Positions 33,953 through 44,600 of a DNA stretch of 64,000 bases are shown here, piece after piece. The DNA lies in contig NZ_JAVRHM010000006.1 in the NCBI RefSeq assembly GCF_031846525.1, positions 124,001 through 188,000 on the forward strand, in the 5' to 3' direction. The DNA comes from Autumnicola patrickiae (GTDB lineage: Bacteria > Bacteroidota > Bacteroidia > Flavobacteriales > Flavobacteriaceae). The notes under the pieces are model-generated. The model was not told the origin of the DNA. It did no database searches and saw only the letters and a list, made by a program, of their open reading frames with translations. Made by a program: the position numbers and the translations under genes. How positions within the stretch are numbered: the first letter of the stretch is position 1; each line of letters starts with the position of its first letter.

Positions 33953-34855
33953 TTACTTTTGAAGTTCCTCTTCAAATCTCTTCCCTATTACCGTCCAATT
34001 TAATTTACCGCTTTCTATATCGTTCTTTATTTTGGGGTACTGATCAAGCAACTGCTTTGCCGCCGGAAACTCGCTATTTTCACAAGCCAATAAACCGGCA
34101 TCTTTTTCAAGAGCATTATTACCATTAATAACTTTCTTAATATCTGCAAAATAGGATTCATTCAGAAACGGACCAACAAAACGCCACAATTCCGGTAAAA
34201 CCTTCCTGTTTGCTGCCCAACGTTCATGGGCAAAATCTATAAGCATCCCTGCCAATTCAGGATTTGCACGATCTTCTGCTCTATAAATTTTATACAATGG
34301 TCGCTGCATAAATACAGCTTTTAAAATCATTTGATTCCATGCCTGCTGATCCAGATAATCAGCTGGATAGGGGTTGTTCAGAGCAATGGCATCAAAAACA
34401 TCGGTAATATTGGTTCTTATGCCCTCTGCAGCCCGTGCCGACATTTCCTCTGGATAAGGAAGAAGTGGCAATGCACAATATAATGTCACCTGCTCATCCA
34501 TATCAGCAGTTTCGTGAAGCCTCTGAATAGTTGCTTCATACTCTTCTTTGTCCTTATGCGGGAGCATTAACAACAAAGAGATTCTAACGCACTGCAGCAA
34601 GTTGAAATATTGTGGTTGGAATCCATTCCGGATTCTGTCTGCCTCAGTTAATTGTTCTTCAGAAAGAATAAGAGGATCTTTTCTGACAAAACGGGATGCT
34701 GAACTGAAGGCAATATAAAAGGAAGACACCTGGAAATTATTCCGAAGCTTTTCTTCCTTTTGATCTAGCCATTCCAGTTCTTTCTCGCTGGCCTGTCCTT
34801 CAATTATCTTTTTGAGGAGATGGCTTGTCTGCGATAAATCTACCTGAAAAGTCAT
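33953..34855 (-). CDS. eboA: EboA domain protein
   Basis: This 300-residue, mostly helical soluble protein has no signal or membrane segment. EboA-like features are RFVRKDPLILSEEQLTEADR, TLYCALPLLPYPEEMSARAA and EGIRTNITDVFDAIALNNPY. It shows no catalytic motif that I can name. It is the first ebo gene of the line A-B-C-D-E-F, and the order is the same as in known clusters. The TMEM220-like gene precedes it by 135 bases. The identification rests on the sequence pattern plus position. Confidence 0.85.
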   Translation of the reverse strand: MTFQVDLSQTSHLLKKIIEGQASEKELEWLDQKEEKLRNNFQVSSFYIAFSSASRFVRKDPLILSEEQLTEADRIRNGFQPQYFNLLQCVRISLLLMLPHKDKEEYEATIQRLHETADMDEQVTLYCALPLLPYPEEMSARAAEGIRTNITDVFDAIALNNPYPADYLDQQAWNQMILKAVFMQRPLYKIYRAEDRANPELAGMLIDFAHERWAANRKVLPELWRFVGPFLNESYFADIKKVINGNNALEKDAGLLACENSEFPAAKQLLDQYPKIKNDIESGKLNWTVIGKRFEEELQK

Positions 34856-34990
34856 ATGAACCTCTTGATCTGTTTATTTTATATTTATAAAGATATTAAT
34901 TAGTGTCTGGATAAGGCTAATTAATATATTAATTTCTCTTCACGAAAGGTCTGTGCTACAAGTTCAAATTTATATAAAACGCCACCCGTT

Positions 34991-35359
34991 CTAGTTAGCA
35001 ACAAAATAATTTATCGCTAAAGCTGCACTGATAATTAGCAGACCAAAAAACTCTCTAGTCTTTTCAATATAAGGTTTAGTTGCCCGCATACTCTGCACAA
35101 TACTTTCCTGTTTATGTTTTGTAACCCAGTCCAGGACTCCATCTTTGGAGAAAAATAATACAACTGCATATACCAGATAAAAACCAATGGCCACAAGATA
35201 CACCAACGGAAAATATATTTCGAATACTGCCAATCCACAAGCTATGGAGGCTATCATGTAGATAGTAACCCAAAGCCATGCATCTTTATCATTTATATTT
35301 ACATATGCAAAACCCGCAAAAGCGAGACAAAAAAGAATATTTAAAATAAGTAATAACAT
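34991..35359 (-). CDS. TMEM220-like small membrane protein
   Basis: This 122-residue membrane protein has about four hydrophobic segments (LLLILNILFCLAFAGFAYVN, WVTIYMIASIACGLAVFEIY, LVYLVAIGFYLVYAVVLFF, FFGLLIISAALAINYFVA). NINDKDAWLW is the typical segment after the first helix of the transmembrane 220 family. Its function is unknown. Its place directly before eboA suggests a part in the same membrane-linked process. It lies 73 bases after the large heme protein gene, so it may belong to that transcript. Confidence 0.8.
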   Translation of the reverse strand: MLLLILNILFCLAFAGFAYVNINDKDAWLWVTIYMIASIACGLAVFEIYFPLVYLVAIGFYLVYAVVLFFSKDGVLDWVTKHKQESIVQSMRATKPYIEKTREFFGLLIISAALAINYFVAN

Positions 35360-35432
35360 ATAAACCGGGTAACTAGAAGTTATTGCATGTAATCAATACT
35401 AAAATCCAGAACTTAACCATAATAGTAAAAAA

Positions 35433-38400
35433 CTATTCGCCATGCGTAAAAAGTTCTTCTTGTGACTTTTCTACATTCATTTCATCTTCCTTTAAAGTCG
35501 CTAAATAACTCACCAAATCTCTTATCTCTCTCTTAGTGAGGAAATTCCTCATATCAGGCATACTCGACGGAGAATTTTTTCTATTAACAATATCTTGTTT
35601 CGTGACTACAGTATCAGGTTTATTCCCCATTTTTATGGCAAGACTCATATCATTTTCTGCCTCCAGTACACCGGTGATATTTTTCCCATTTTTAAGATCT
35701 ACTGATACTATTCCATATCCTGGAGCAAGCTCTTTACTGGGATTTATTAACGCCTCCAATATCTGCTGCCGGGATAGCCTTCCTGCCACACCATTTATGC
35801 GTGGCCCTGCGTTTCCACCAAAATCATCAAAGGAATGGCATTTCATACATTGAGCTGTTTGATGTTGAAAGAAAAGTCTTTCTCCCTCCTGCTCATCTCC
35901 TCCAAACAAACTGCCTTCAAAAGATGAAAGCATTGATTCAGATTCCATATCTATTCTTATGCTCTCATAACGGCTTTCTAATATTTCAGAATGAGTACGT
36001 TCGATTGCATCAGCTAATTCCAGATGAATTTCAGGTGCAAGCTCCCCCTGCTCCATCTGATCCAGTAGATCTCCAAAGATATCCCCGGAGTACTCTACAG
36101 GTAAACTTCCAAGGGTAAGAACTGCAGCCTGCTTTTCTTCCGAACTCCTTTTTTTTATAATCTCAGCAAGTAAACTGGCTGTTAACTCTTCAGATACTTC
36201 CTGTGTAGCCAATAACTCCAGCCCTTTTATTCTTACTGATTTTTCGCTATCGGAAATAGCCTGCTGGATAGCTTTGTCTAAATTTTCCTCCTGCATCATA
36301 GCCAAAGCAGTTAAGGCAGCAACTCGCACGTCCGGCTCTCCATCTTTTTGTAATAAATCAAAGAGATGAGAGGAGCCTTTTTTGATATTCAGCTTTGCAA
36401 TTGCCTGAACTGCACTTATGCGTAAAGATTTATCACTATGGCCAAGTAACTTAATTAATGGTTCCGCAGCTTCTTTTTTGATCAACGAAGGATTGCGTTC
36501 TGTCACACCTCTATACCGGCCATCCACCCTATCCAGAACAGATGGTTTAGCCCAGGTACTTAAGGCCTGGACAGCTTCTGCTTTCATAGCCACCGGAGCA
36601 TTTGTTTTCTGGGAGTAATTAATAAGATTGTACATGGCTTCTTCAGTTCCAACCCGTAAATTGGCATTAATGGCACGTCTTATTAACGGCTCATTGGAAA
36701 ATTTCGTTCTCTGAAGTACATTTCCCAGTGCCGGCAACGCTTCTTCAATAGAATAATCATCATTAATAGCCCTGGCCACTTCTGTCACAATAAACTCATC
36801 CTCATCATCAAGAAAATTTGCAATCCCGGGATGACTAAGTCTTCGCAATGCAAGTACAGCTCCCATCCTTACAGCAGGTGATATGTGATACGACAAAGCG
36901 ACAACAGGATCGGCTTTTCCTATTCGGGCTAGCGCCAGACTTGCGGCGTGACGTATATAAGCATCTTCATCATTATTCGTTTGAAGTAATTCAATTATAG
37001 GCTGGATGGCGGGTTCGTAAGAAATTCTTCCCAATGCTTCCGCAGCAAAAAAACGGGCTCTACTATAGGTATCCTTTAAGAGCGGTAATAATTGATCCCC
37101 TGCTTCTTCATAACGTATATCTCCAAGCCATTTTGCTGCCTGCGCCCTAATCTCAGGATCTTCATCCTTCAACAACGGCAATAACAGTCTGGCATATTTT
37201 TTATCCTCCCGGGCCAGCTGGCTTATACCCCATATGCCATGAACCCTGGCTAGTTGATTTCCTTTCTGAGTGATACTCTCTTTAAATTCCTCAATCCCGC
37301 TCGAACCTCGTTTAGCCAATTCAAACTGCGCTTTTTGTCTTACCCTCATGTCTGGATTCTTTAAAAAGTCGCCCAATTCGGTTTCCTTAACAGAACTAAA
37401 ATCTGCCGCCAGCAATTCTTTTGTTAGCTGACGTTTTGGACTTGACGCATCCTTTTCGTTATCAAGTTTCCAGATTCTACCATGATTTTTAGTATCCCAA
37501 CCTTCCAGCCAGTCAGCTACATAAAGAGCACCATCAGGACCAAAATCCATCCCTGTTGGCAGTATACCCTTTACAACCATTTCACTTTCCCCGAGCTCGA
37601 AAGAAGCTCCTTTAGGATTCAGCTTAAAAGCATGTATACCAGATTGGGCTGGATTACCAACAAATTCTGCTACAAAAAAGGTATTTTTCCACTTTTCGCC
37701 CAGGGCTGTTCCAGGGTTATATGTCATGCCGGATGGGCCACTTATGTAATTAGCTATGGCAGGAGTAATATATGCTGCCTGCCCTTCAAACCGTGGTTTA
37801 AAAAGTTCTTCATCCATCCATACTTTGTAAGTATTATTATCTGGATCCCTGTATTTCCCGAACTGCCAGTTTATCCTCCATCCCGTGTCAGATCCATTCA
37901 CGATATATACCAGCCGTTCTTTTTCTCCGGGATGATCTCCATCATTATCTACACTTATTAAATTTCCATATTCATCAAAAACAAATTCATGTGTATTTCT
38001 CACTCCCATTGCAAATACTTCAAAATCACTTCCGTCTGGATTTGCTCTAACAATTACTCCCCGGTTAGGATATTTCCACTTTTTACCGTCAGGTCCTTTT
38101 CCATTAAATCCAATATCCCCTATTCCCCAATAAATTTTACCGTCTGGCCCCATTTCGAGACCAGACATTCCATGTCCTCCAAAACCTATATGTACGCCAT
38201 AACCATGAGAGATCGAAGTTTTCTCATCTGCTACCCCATCTCCATTTGAATCTTTTATTCTCCAAAGATCTGGTGCTACTCCCACGAACAAATCATCACC
38301 ATTTATTAATACAGCACCTGCAACGTCAGTAACCTCATCATTAAAATCTTCTACAACCAGTTGAGACAAATCAGCCACGCCATCTCCTGATACATCTTCG

Positions 38401-38900
38401 AGACGATAAACGTTCTCTTTCTCCACAGTCATATCTTTCCAATCGTGGGAACCATCGCCATTAAGATCTGGTAACCACTCATTTTTACTACTATTTTCAG
38501 GAGATAAAGTTGTGTGTAGAAACTCCCGCTTGTCTTCTATTGTTTGCATAGAAATGGATGCAGTTTCCCAATCCTGATGGGTTCTTATATCAAATTCAGA
38601 ATTTTTTTGCCTATTAGTCCTTGTATAAAACAAGTGCCCCTTATCACTAATATCTATACCGATAGGATCGGCCACAAGAGAATCGACTCCCCATATCTTC
38701 AGGGTAAGACCATCAGCAATTTCAGGATTAATTATATCTTCAATATTTTTGGCTAACTTTGCTGCCTCGTCAGGATCCATTTCCTCTATTCTTATATCAA
38801 CGGGATCTCCCCCACAGCTTAATAAAATAAGAGCGAAAAAAATATTTAAGCAAACCACCTTGTGGTTACTATGAATACAGAAACTGCTGGATTTATTCAT
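35433..38900 (-). CDS. Large lipoprotein: PQQ/soluble-dehydrogenase-type propeller, HEAT repeats and C-terminal CxxCH cytochrome c
   Basis: This 1155-residue lipoprotein (lipobox ALILLSCGG) is of the PVC-type heme-binding group. Residues about 55-480 form a membrane-bound dehydrogenase-type propeller (IYWGIGDIGFNGKGPDGKKW, RNTHEFVFDEYGN, TGMDFGPDGALYVADWLEG). Residues about 500-980 contain HEAT-like repeats (LLPLLKDEDPEIRAQAAKWL, RISAVQAIAKLN). The C-terminus is a cytochrome c with heme motif CMKCH at 1018-1022 and a possible axial Met near 1114-1117 (SSMPDM). It probably oxidises a sugar-like substrate outside the cytoplasm and passes electrons to the heme. It is a partner of the cupredoxin-bearing protein at 41643-45200. 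Confidence 0.88.
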   Translation of the reverse strand: MNKSSSFCIHSNHKVVCLNIFFALILLSCGGDPVDIRIEEMDPDEAAKLAKNIEDIINPEIADGLTLKIWGVDSLVADPIGIDISDKGHLFYTRTNRQKNSEFDIRTHQDWETASISMQTIEDKREFLHTTLSPENSSKNEWLPDLNGDGSHDWKDMTVEKENVYRLEDVSGDGVADLSQLVVEDFNDEVTDVAGAVLINGDDLFVGVAPDLWRIKDSNGDGVADEKTSISHGYGVHIGFGGHGMSGLEMGPDGKIYWGIGDIGFNGKGPDGKKWKYPNRGVIVRANPDGSDFEVFAMGVRNTHEFVFDEYGNLISVDNDGDHPGEKERLVYIVNGSDTGWRINWQFGKYRDPDNNTYKVWMDEELFKPRFEGQAAYITPAIANYISGPSGMTYNPGTALGEKWKNTFFVAEFVGNPAQSGIHAFKLNPKGASFELGESEMVVKGILPTGMDFGPDGALYVADWLEGWDTKNHGRIWKLDNEKDASSPKRQLTKELLAADFSSVKETELGDFLKNPDMRVRQKAQFELAKRGSSGIEEFKESITQKGNQLARVHGIWGISQLAREDKKYARLLLPLLKDEDPEIRAQAAKWLGDIRYEEAGDQLLPLLKDTYSRARFFAAEALGRISYEPAIQPIIELLQTNNDEDAYIRHAASLALARIGKADPVVALSYHISPAVRMGAVLALRRLSHPGIANFLDDEDEFIVTEVARAINDDYSIEEALPALGNVLQRTKFSNEPLIRRAINANLRVGTEEAMYNLINYSQKTNAPVAMKAEAVQALSTWAKPSVLDRVDGRYRGVTERNPSLIKKEAAEPLIKLLGHSDKSLRISAVQAIAKLNIKKGSSHLFDLLQKDGEPDVRVAALTALAMMQEENLDKAIQQAISDSEKSVRIKGLELLATQEVSEELTASLLAEIIKKRSSEEKQAAVLTLGSLPVEYSGDIFGDLLDQMEQGELAPEIHLELADAIERTHSEILESRYESIRIDMESESMLSSFEGSLFGGDEQEGERLFFQHQTAQCMKCHSFDDFGGNAGPRINGVAGRLSRQQILEALINPSKELAPGYGIVSVDLKNGKNITGVLEAENDMSLAIKMGNKPDTVVTKQDIVNRKNSPSSMPDMRNFLTKREIRDLVSYLATLKEDEMNVEKSQEELFTHGE

Positions 38901-39014
38901 TAATTTTTTTCACATATGAATATGAAAAAGACTCATATTCTAAAATTAGATATTATTTATTTTCAATCAATATTTTTCCTCAGATAAGAAAATATTGCAG
39001 AACATTAGTAGATG

Positions 39015-39413
39015 TTACTTCTGTACCGGGGAATAATCCACTACGAATACGTCTTCCACAATCTCCATCTCTCCAATCATTTCCCCGAATTTTTGATGCT
39101 CGGGATGTGGCAGATAGGAATCTCTTGCTTTAGCATCTTCAAAGGTGAACAAATAGACATGAGTAAATCCCTGGTTTTTATCTTCCGGACTGTTATTAAT
39201 CCCATGCTCAAAGGATACAATACCTGGAATCTTGTTCTCCAATTCCTCCAAAGTATCTGTTACCTTACTTATCTGATCATCAGTAGCAGTAGGTTTAAAC
39301 TTAAAAACAACTATATGTCTCATTTGTTTTTCTGTTGAGTTTTCACAACTTAAAATAGTGGATAGAAGGCAGACTATGAGTATAGCCTGCCCTATCCTTT
39401 TTATATTTTTCAT
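39015..39413 (-). CDS. Dabb (stress-responsive alpha/beta barrel) lipoprotein
   Basis: This 132-residue protein has a lipoprotein signal (LLSTILSCEN) followed by a Dabb domain: RHIVVFKFKPTATDDQISKV, then FEHGINNSPEDKNQGFTHVYLFTF and ARDSYLPHPEHQKFGEM. Dabb proteins are dimeric ferredoxin-like barrels; bacterial and plant members have been linked to stress, and some act as cyclases. The function of exported Bacteroidota forms is unknown, but they recur in sugar-degradation loci next to Gfo/Idh and isomerase genes. It lies between PVC-type and Gfo/Idh genes on the same strand. Confidence 0.88.
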   Translation of the reverse strand: MKNIKRIGQAILIVCLLSTILSCENSTEKQMRHIVVFKFKPTATDDQISKVTDTLEELENKIPGIVSFEHGINNSPEDKNQGFTHVYLFTFEDAKARDSYLPHPEHQKFGEMIGEMEIVEDVFVVDYSPVQK

Positions 39414-39490
39414 ATCTTCAGGGTTGCTGCCTTGAAAGAAATTTATTTATTGACCAGAAGCTTGAATTCCAGCCGGGGTGCCAGCCCCTT

Positions 39491-40636
39491 TTATTTTTCT
39501 GTTTCAGATATGGATAACGTAAATTCTGGCATACGCATTACTTTACCACCTTCTTTAGCTGATTCATGAGCCACAATCCCAACACAGGTAATATTTGCAG
39601 ATTGCCGTGCATTAGGATAAGGATCTTTAGAATTAACTAAAGCATCAACAAACTCATGAACCAAATGAGGATGAGATCCTCCATGACCAGCTCCCTGTGT
39701 AAAGGATAAATGCTGCTGTTCATCAGAGTCATACACCCCTCTGGTGGTGAAGCGCTGAATAGGTTCTGGTAAAAGATGAGCATAATCAGGACATTGCACT
39801 TCCTCAGGAATTTCTGGTTCAGGACGTTTTGCTGTGTGTACCACAAGAGGATTGCCCTCAATTAACGGCCACTCAACTGATTTCTTCACTCCGTATACTT
39901 CAAAACTTTCGCGGTACTGCCTGGCCACATCAAAAAGAGAACGATATACCTGTGCACTAAGATCTGAATTTCGAAATTTGATATGAGTCGTCTCCACAGC
40001 ATATGGAGAATTATAGTGTGAGTGAAGTTCTTCACTTATAGTTCCTGATCCAAAGCAGGAGACATACTCGGCCTCAGCTCTTGTTAATCCAAGAACGGGA
40101 CCAACACAATGAGTAGCATAATGCATAGGAGGCAATCCGGGCCAGTAATTTGGCCAGCCTTCCATATCCTGCTGATGGCTTGCCTTTAAAAATTGTACTT
40201 TACCTAATTCTCCTTTTTCATACAATTCTTTCATATAAAGAAATTCACGAGCATAAACCACAGTCTCCATCATCATATAAGTGAGGCCTGTCTTTTCGGT
40301 TAGCCGGACAATTTCTTCGCATTCATCAAGTGTAGTTGCCATAGGAACCGTACAAGCAACGTGTTTTCCTGCTTTAAGCGCCTTAATGGATTGAGAACCA
40401 TGATCTGGAATAGGAGTATTTATGTGTACAGCATCTATTTCAGGATCCTTTAATAATTCGTCATAATCGGTATATCTTTTGTCTATTCCAAAAGCGTCTC
40501 CAATTTCGTCTACCTTACTTCGTGTTCGCTGGCAAATAGCGTACATTTCAGCATTGGGGTGTTTCTTGTAGATAGGTATGAATTCTGCACCAAAGCCTAA
40601 TCCGACAATAGCGATCTTTATTTTTTTCTGACTCAT
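39491..40636 (-). CDS. Gfo/Idh/MocA-family oxidoreductase (second copy)
   Basis: This 381-residue NAD(P)-dependent oxidoreductase has a classical Rossmann loop (IAIVGLGFGAEFIPIYKKHP). In place of the usual E-K-P it has HVACTVPMATTLDECEE, a C-T-V-P variant, so the conserved Lys is missing at that spot. GAGHGGSHPHLVHEFVDAL near the C-terminus matches the His-rich segment of secreted-glycan or keto-sugar type members. It lacks the twin-arginine signal many Bacteroidota members have and seems cytoplasmic. It lies 66 bases beyond the isomerase/epimerase gene and pairs with it. Confidence 0.88.
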   Translation of the reverse strand: MSQKKIKIAIVGLGFGAEFIPIYKKHPNAEMYAICQRTRSKVDEIGDAFGIDKRYTDYDELLKDPEIDAVHINTPIPDHGSQSIKALKAGKHVACTVPMATTLDECEEIVRLTEKTGLTYMMMETVVYAREFLYMKELYEKGELGKVQFLKASHQQDMEGWPNYWPGLPPMHYATHCVGPVLGLTRAEAEYVSCFGSGTISEELHSHYNSPYAVETTHIKFRNSDLSAQVYRSLFDVARQYRESFEVYGVKKSVEWPLIEGNPLVVHTAKRPEPEIPEEVQCPDYAHLLPEPIQRFTTRGVYDSDEQQHLSFTQGAGHGGSHPHLVHEFVDALVNSKDPYPNARQSANITCVGIVAHESAKEGGKVMRMPEFTLSISETEK

Positions 40637-40702
40637 AAGTTGTAAATTAAGATTTCAATATTATTTAATAAATAGGAGAAGGTCTCGTTTCTGTAGCAGC
40701 GG

Positions 40703-41590
40703 CTAATTATCTTCAGTACTTTCTGACCATTTTTTTAGAAACTTATAACCTTCACGGGCAAAACTGTCCTGACTTGGAGCAAGAGGCTTCCAAATACATA
40801 CAGCACCAGCCAATTCTTTCACTTCAGGCGTAAAACTCTCTATAGAAACTACTCCATGGTATCCAATGGCAGATAAACCGCGTTTGTAATCATCCCATCG
40901 TGTCTGTCCCGTACCCGGCGTGCCACGATAATTTTCAGAAACCTGCACATGTATTAATTTATCACCTGCCTGTCGTATTGCTTTTTCGATATCCGGTTCC
41001 TCAATGTTCATATGGAATCCATCTAATAGCACCTTTGCGGCCGGATGATTAATATCTTTTATTAAACGCATAACATCGCTTGCTGTGTTCACTAAATCTG
41101 ATTCAAATCGATTGAGAGGCTCCAAAGCGATTTCCAAGCCCTGACTTTCTGCCATTTCACATACCTTGCGAAGATTAATGACAGCCCGATCCCATTCTTT
41201 CTTTTTTTGATCTACAGATACGAGCCTTGCTTTACCTACAGAAGAATACATAGGCCCCCCAAAGAATCCTGTATCCAGACCTGTACAAATTTTTAAGCAG
41301 GAGTTTACGTAATCAAAACTTTTTTGGTGATAAGAAGGATCATCATGAGTAAAATCACGTTCCGGTCCAAACGCCCCGCAAACCACCGCCTCGAGTTCAT
41401 GCTCATCTAACTCTTTTTTTACTGCCTTCACATCTATTAATGCGGGATCTTCTACCGGGATCTCAACTACGTCATACCCCATTTCTTTAATCTTCGGAAA
41501 AAGCGCCGTTGACTCAGTTGTAAAAGGTGAATCCCACAACCAGGTACTTACTCCTAATTTGATGTTCATTTTATTTTTTTCAAGATTCAT
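40703..41590 (-). CDS. Sugar phosphate isomerase/epimerase (second copy)
   Basis: This 295-residue TIM barrel begins, in the conserved part, with NIKLGVSTWLWDSPF. Metal ligands are placed as Glu in EIALEPLNRFESD, Asp and His in VLLDGFHMNIEEPD, His in LIHVQVSENYRG and Glu in VVSIESFTPEV. The glutamate/aspartate pattern is that of D-psicose/tagatose 3-epimerase and related enzymes. A second start at codon 8 (41569, MNIKLG) fits the family better and is possible. It lies 52 bases after the cupredoxin-bearing protein gene and 66 before the Gfo/Idh gene. Confidence 0.9.
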   Translation of the reverse strand: MNLEKNKMNIKLGVSTWLWDSPFTTESTALFPKIKEMGYDVVEIPVEDPALIDVKAVKKELDEHELEAVVCGAFGPERDFTHDDPSYHQKSFDYVNSCLKICTGLDTGFFGGPMYSSVGKARLVSVDQKKKEWDRAVINLRKVCEMAESQGLEIALEPLNRFESDLVNTASDVMRLIKDINHPAAKVLLDGFHMNIEEPDIEKAIRQAGDKLIHVQVSENYRGTPGTGQTRWDDYKRGLSAIGYHGVVSIESFTPEVKELAGAVCIWKPLAPSQDSFAREGYKFLKKWSESTEDN

Positions 41591-41642
41591 TCATTAGTTA
41601 TTTAAAAAACAGATTTTGAAAGAATATTCTTTTAGGATGAAA

Positions 41643-44600
41643 TTATTCAACAACCATAATACCATTCATAAGTCTCCAGTGTCCGGGAACTGTACATATA
41701 TAAGGATACTCTCCCGGCTTATCCGGAACTGTAAATGTTAGAGTTACCTTACCTTCTGGATTTACTAATTTGGTCGCTGCAATCACCTCAGGCATTTTTG
41801 GAACATATTCCTGCTCTGCTCCATTGGGATCTCTGGCCAATACATCTGCAGCTGCTCCTACTTTTTCAAAGCTTCCAGGTATTGCAATTACAAGGTTATG
41901 CTGCATGAAATCAGGGTTTTCAAAAACAATAGAAACTTTCTGTCCAGCTTTTACTTTAAAAGATTCCTTTGAAAATTTCATTTCATGCTCCACAACTTTC
42001 ATATTAATAGTTACCGCTTCTGAATCAAGATTGGTCTTAGGTGCAGGAGTGCTTTTTTTAACAGGTGTTTTATCAACAGGAGCTTCAACAGCAGCTTCAA
42101 CGGTACTCTCAGAAGCTTTCTTTAACTCCAACACACCATCCCTGTCCAAGTCGCCTCTAAACCAAAACCTGTCAGGATACTCGCCAATCTTGTTTTCGTT
42201 ATCCGATCTACCAACACGAACGTCTCCTGAAATTAAAGCTTTTGAGAACAGAGAAGGAGCTTTTGCTTCAGCTACTGTTTCTCCATCAACATCTACACTC
42301 ATTGACCCTCCCTTAGAAAGTCTGGCGATCAGATTAAACTTCTCTTTAGGTACAACAGTTTTTGAAATTGCTTCGTATGTCTTTCCATCCTGTTTTACCA
42401 GCCAATGTAATTTACCATCGAGAATATAAAGACTGTAGCCGTTATTATTATCCCCCTGTTCTACTATTACGCCGCTCATGTCTTCATCATCGGAACGTTC
42501 CACAGAAGTTCTGATTATAATCTCTTTCTCCGTCACGTCAGGCGGAAATGCAATTGGCGAACGCCTGTCAAGCTTATAACTCTCCTGGCTCATACTTTTC
42601 ATAAGCCTTTCCGACAAGCTTAAAAGAGAGTCTGCCTTTTGCAGATTAGCTCTCTCCGGGGCAGCAGCCCGAAAGTCTTGCTCATGGGCAAGAGCTGCAG
42701 CAAATAGAGCCTGTGGAAGATACTCATCCCTTGTATTTTTCTCATTCAAACTTGCTCCATATATCACCTCTCCCACTCTGCGGGAACTAGGCATTTTAGA
42801 AATAGCCAGGGCGGCAGCCAACCTGGTTTTCATGTCAGCATCATTAATGACATCTGCACCTATAATTGCTTTTAGAGAACGCTCATTAGCCGGCAGTACT
42901 TTAATAGCATTTTGTCTTACTCCGGCCGCAGGGTGAGACAATGCTTTTTCAACCACAAATAATGCCTGGCGATTAGAGCCATCCAAAGCTCCAAGGCCGT
43001 GGAGGGTCCATAAGGCATGAACTGCCGGGCTGTTTAAACCAATCTCATCAACATTTTTATCATTGATAAGAGCATAAAGATCTGGAATAACAGATTCGAT
43101 CTTAGATTCCACAATTATTCTCTGAGCAGTAAGACGCCAGAACATATTATCATTTTTTAAAGCAGCTACAAGTCCCTCAGCATCATTTTTACTTAGTTGC
43201 ATAGGAGCAACAGGTTTGGCATCCTTGTATACAACACGATATATACGGCCATGCCCACGATCTCGCAAAGGGTTTATATAAGCATTACCTTCTCCGTTTT
43301 CGAAACCACGAGGTGTAGGATTATGCTGAATGATAAAATTATACCAATCGGCTACCCATACTGCTCCATCCGGTCCAACTTCAGCGTGTACAGGTGAAAA
43401 CCATTCATCTGCACTAGCCAGTAAATTAAATCCATTCTCTTCAGTATAACCGGCACCTTTTTCTTCAAGGATAACCTGATGTAGCACACGGCCAGTAGGT
43501 TCACCTACAAATGCAACACTATTCCAATACGATTTAGGATAGTTCCTTGCAGTATATAAATTATGTCCCGCAGCAGCAGTGTAACCACCATGATAATCTA
43601 CCTGTCTTAAATAGGGTGTAACATGAGGCATATCGTAATGCGAGTCTACCCTATATACCGGACTACCCGCTCCTCCTGCTATTACTCTTTTCATAGACTC
43701 ATTAGGCATTGCAAGATATGCACTATGTAAACCATTAGCAGTGGAAATAAAGACATCAAATTCTTCAGAAAAGCCCAATCCCCAGGTATTATTACTGGTC
43801 CTGGCTAAAAATTCAAGGTTTTCTCCGTCTGGATCAAATTTGTAAACCCCCTGACCAAAAGACATCTTCTTGCCGGAAACAGTCCCATCAAATCCGGAAT
43901 AACCCAGGACGCCCCATACTTTATTATCCAAACCATACTTAAGATTAGATGGACCGGCATGTGTGTCTCTTTTTCCCCATCCGGTAATTATTTTCTCTCT
44001 AACATCGGCCTTATCATCTCCATCGGTATCTTTAAGGAATAGAAAATGAGGTGCCATAGAAACAATTAAACCTCCATTGGCAAAAGCCAAACTGGTGGGT
44101 ATATTAAGTCCATCCGCAAAAACTGTCACTTTATCTGCCTTTCCATCACCATCCGTATCTTCCAGGATTTTAATTCTGTCATTACCTTCTCCTGAATCGG
44201 TCCTTACTTCATTAGGATAATCTACGGTTTCAATAACAAATAAACGTCCTTTCTCATCCCATGCCATAGCAATCGGATTAATGATATCAGGTTCAGCCGC
44301 AAAAAGCTGAAGCTCGAAATCAACAGGAACCTTTGTAAGTCGTTGTGACTCTGCGGGAGAAAGAGCCCGTTGAAATTTTGGTGCGGGATCTCTCCTTTCA
44401 TAATTAGGAATATCAGCATCCTCAAACTCAGGAGTAGGTATATCTAATTTTGCTAATTCTTCCCTTGCTTTGTCATTTACAGCCCAAAGCACTCCATTTG
44501 CAAGTAGCTTATGAAATTCAGGTTGTGCCCAAGTATTTTCATCATGTCCATAGGCAGTATAAAAAACCTTTCCTTCACCCTGTTTTCTTGCCCACGTCCA

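Noticed and set aside
37482..37961. Plus-strand open frame of 159 codons
   Set aside because: It lies wholly inside the propeller-encoding part of the large heme lipoprotein gene and has no recognisable motif.
41770..42429. Plus-strand open frame of 219 codons opposite the LamG-cupredoxin region
   Set aside because: The minus-strand frame encodes an intact copper site and linker, and the plus-strand product is low-complexity Ser/Thr-rich with no family pattern.
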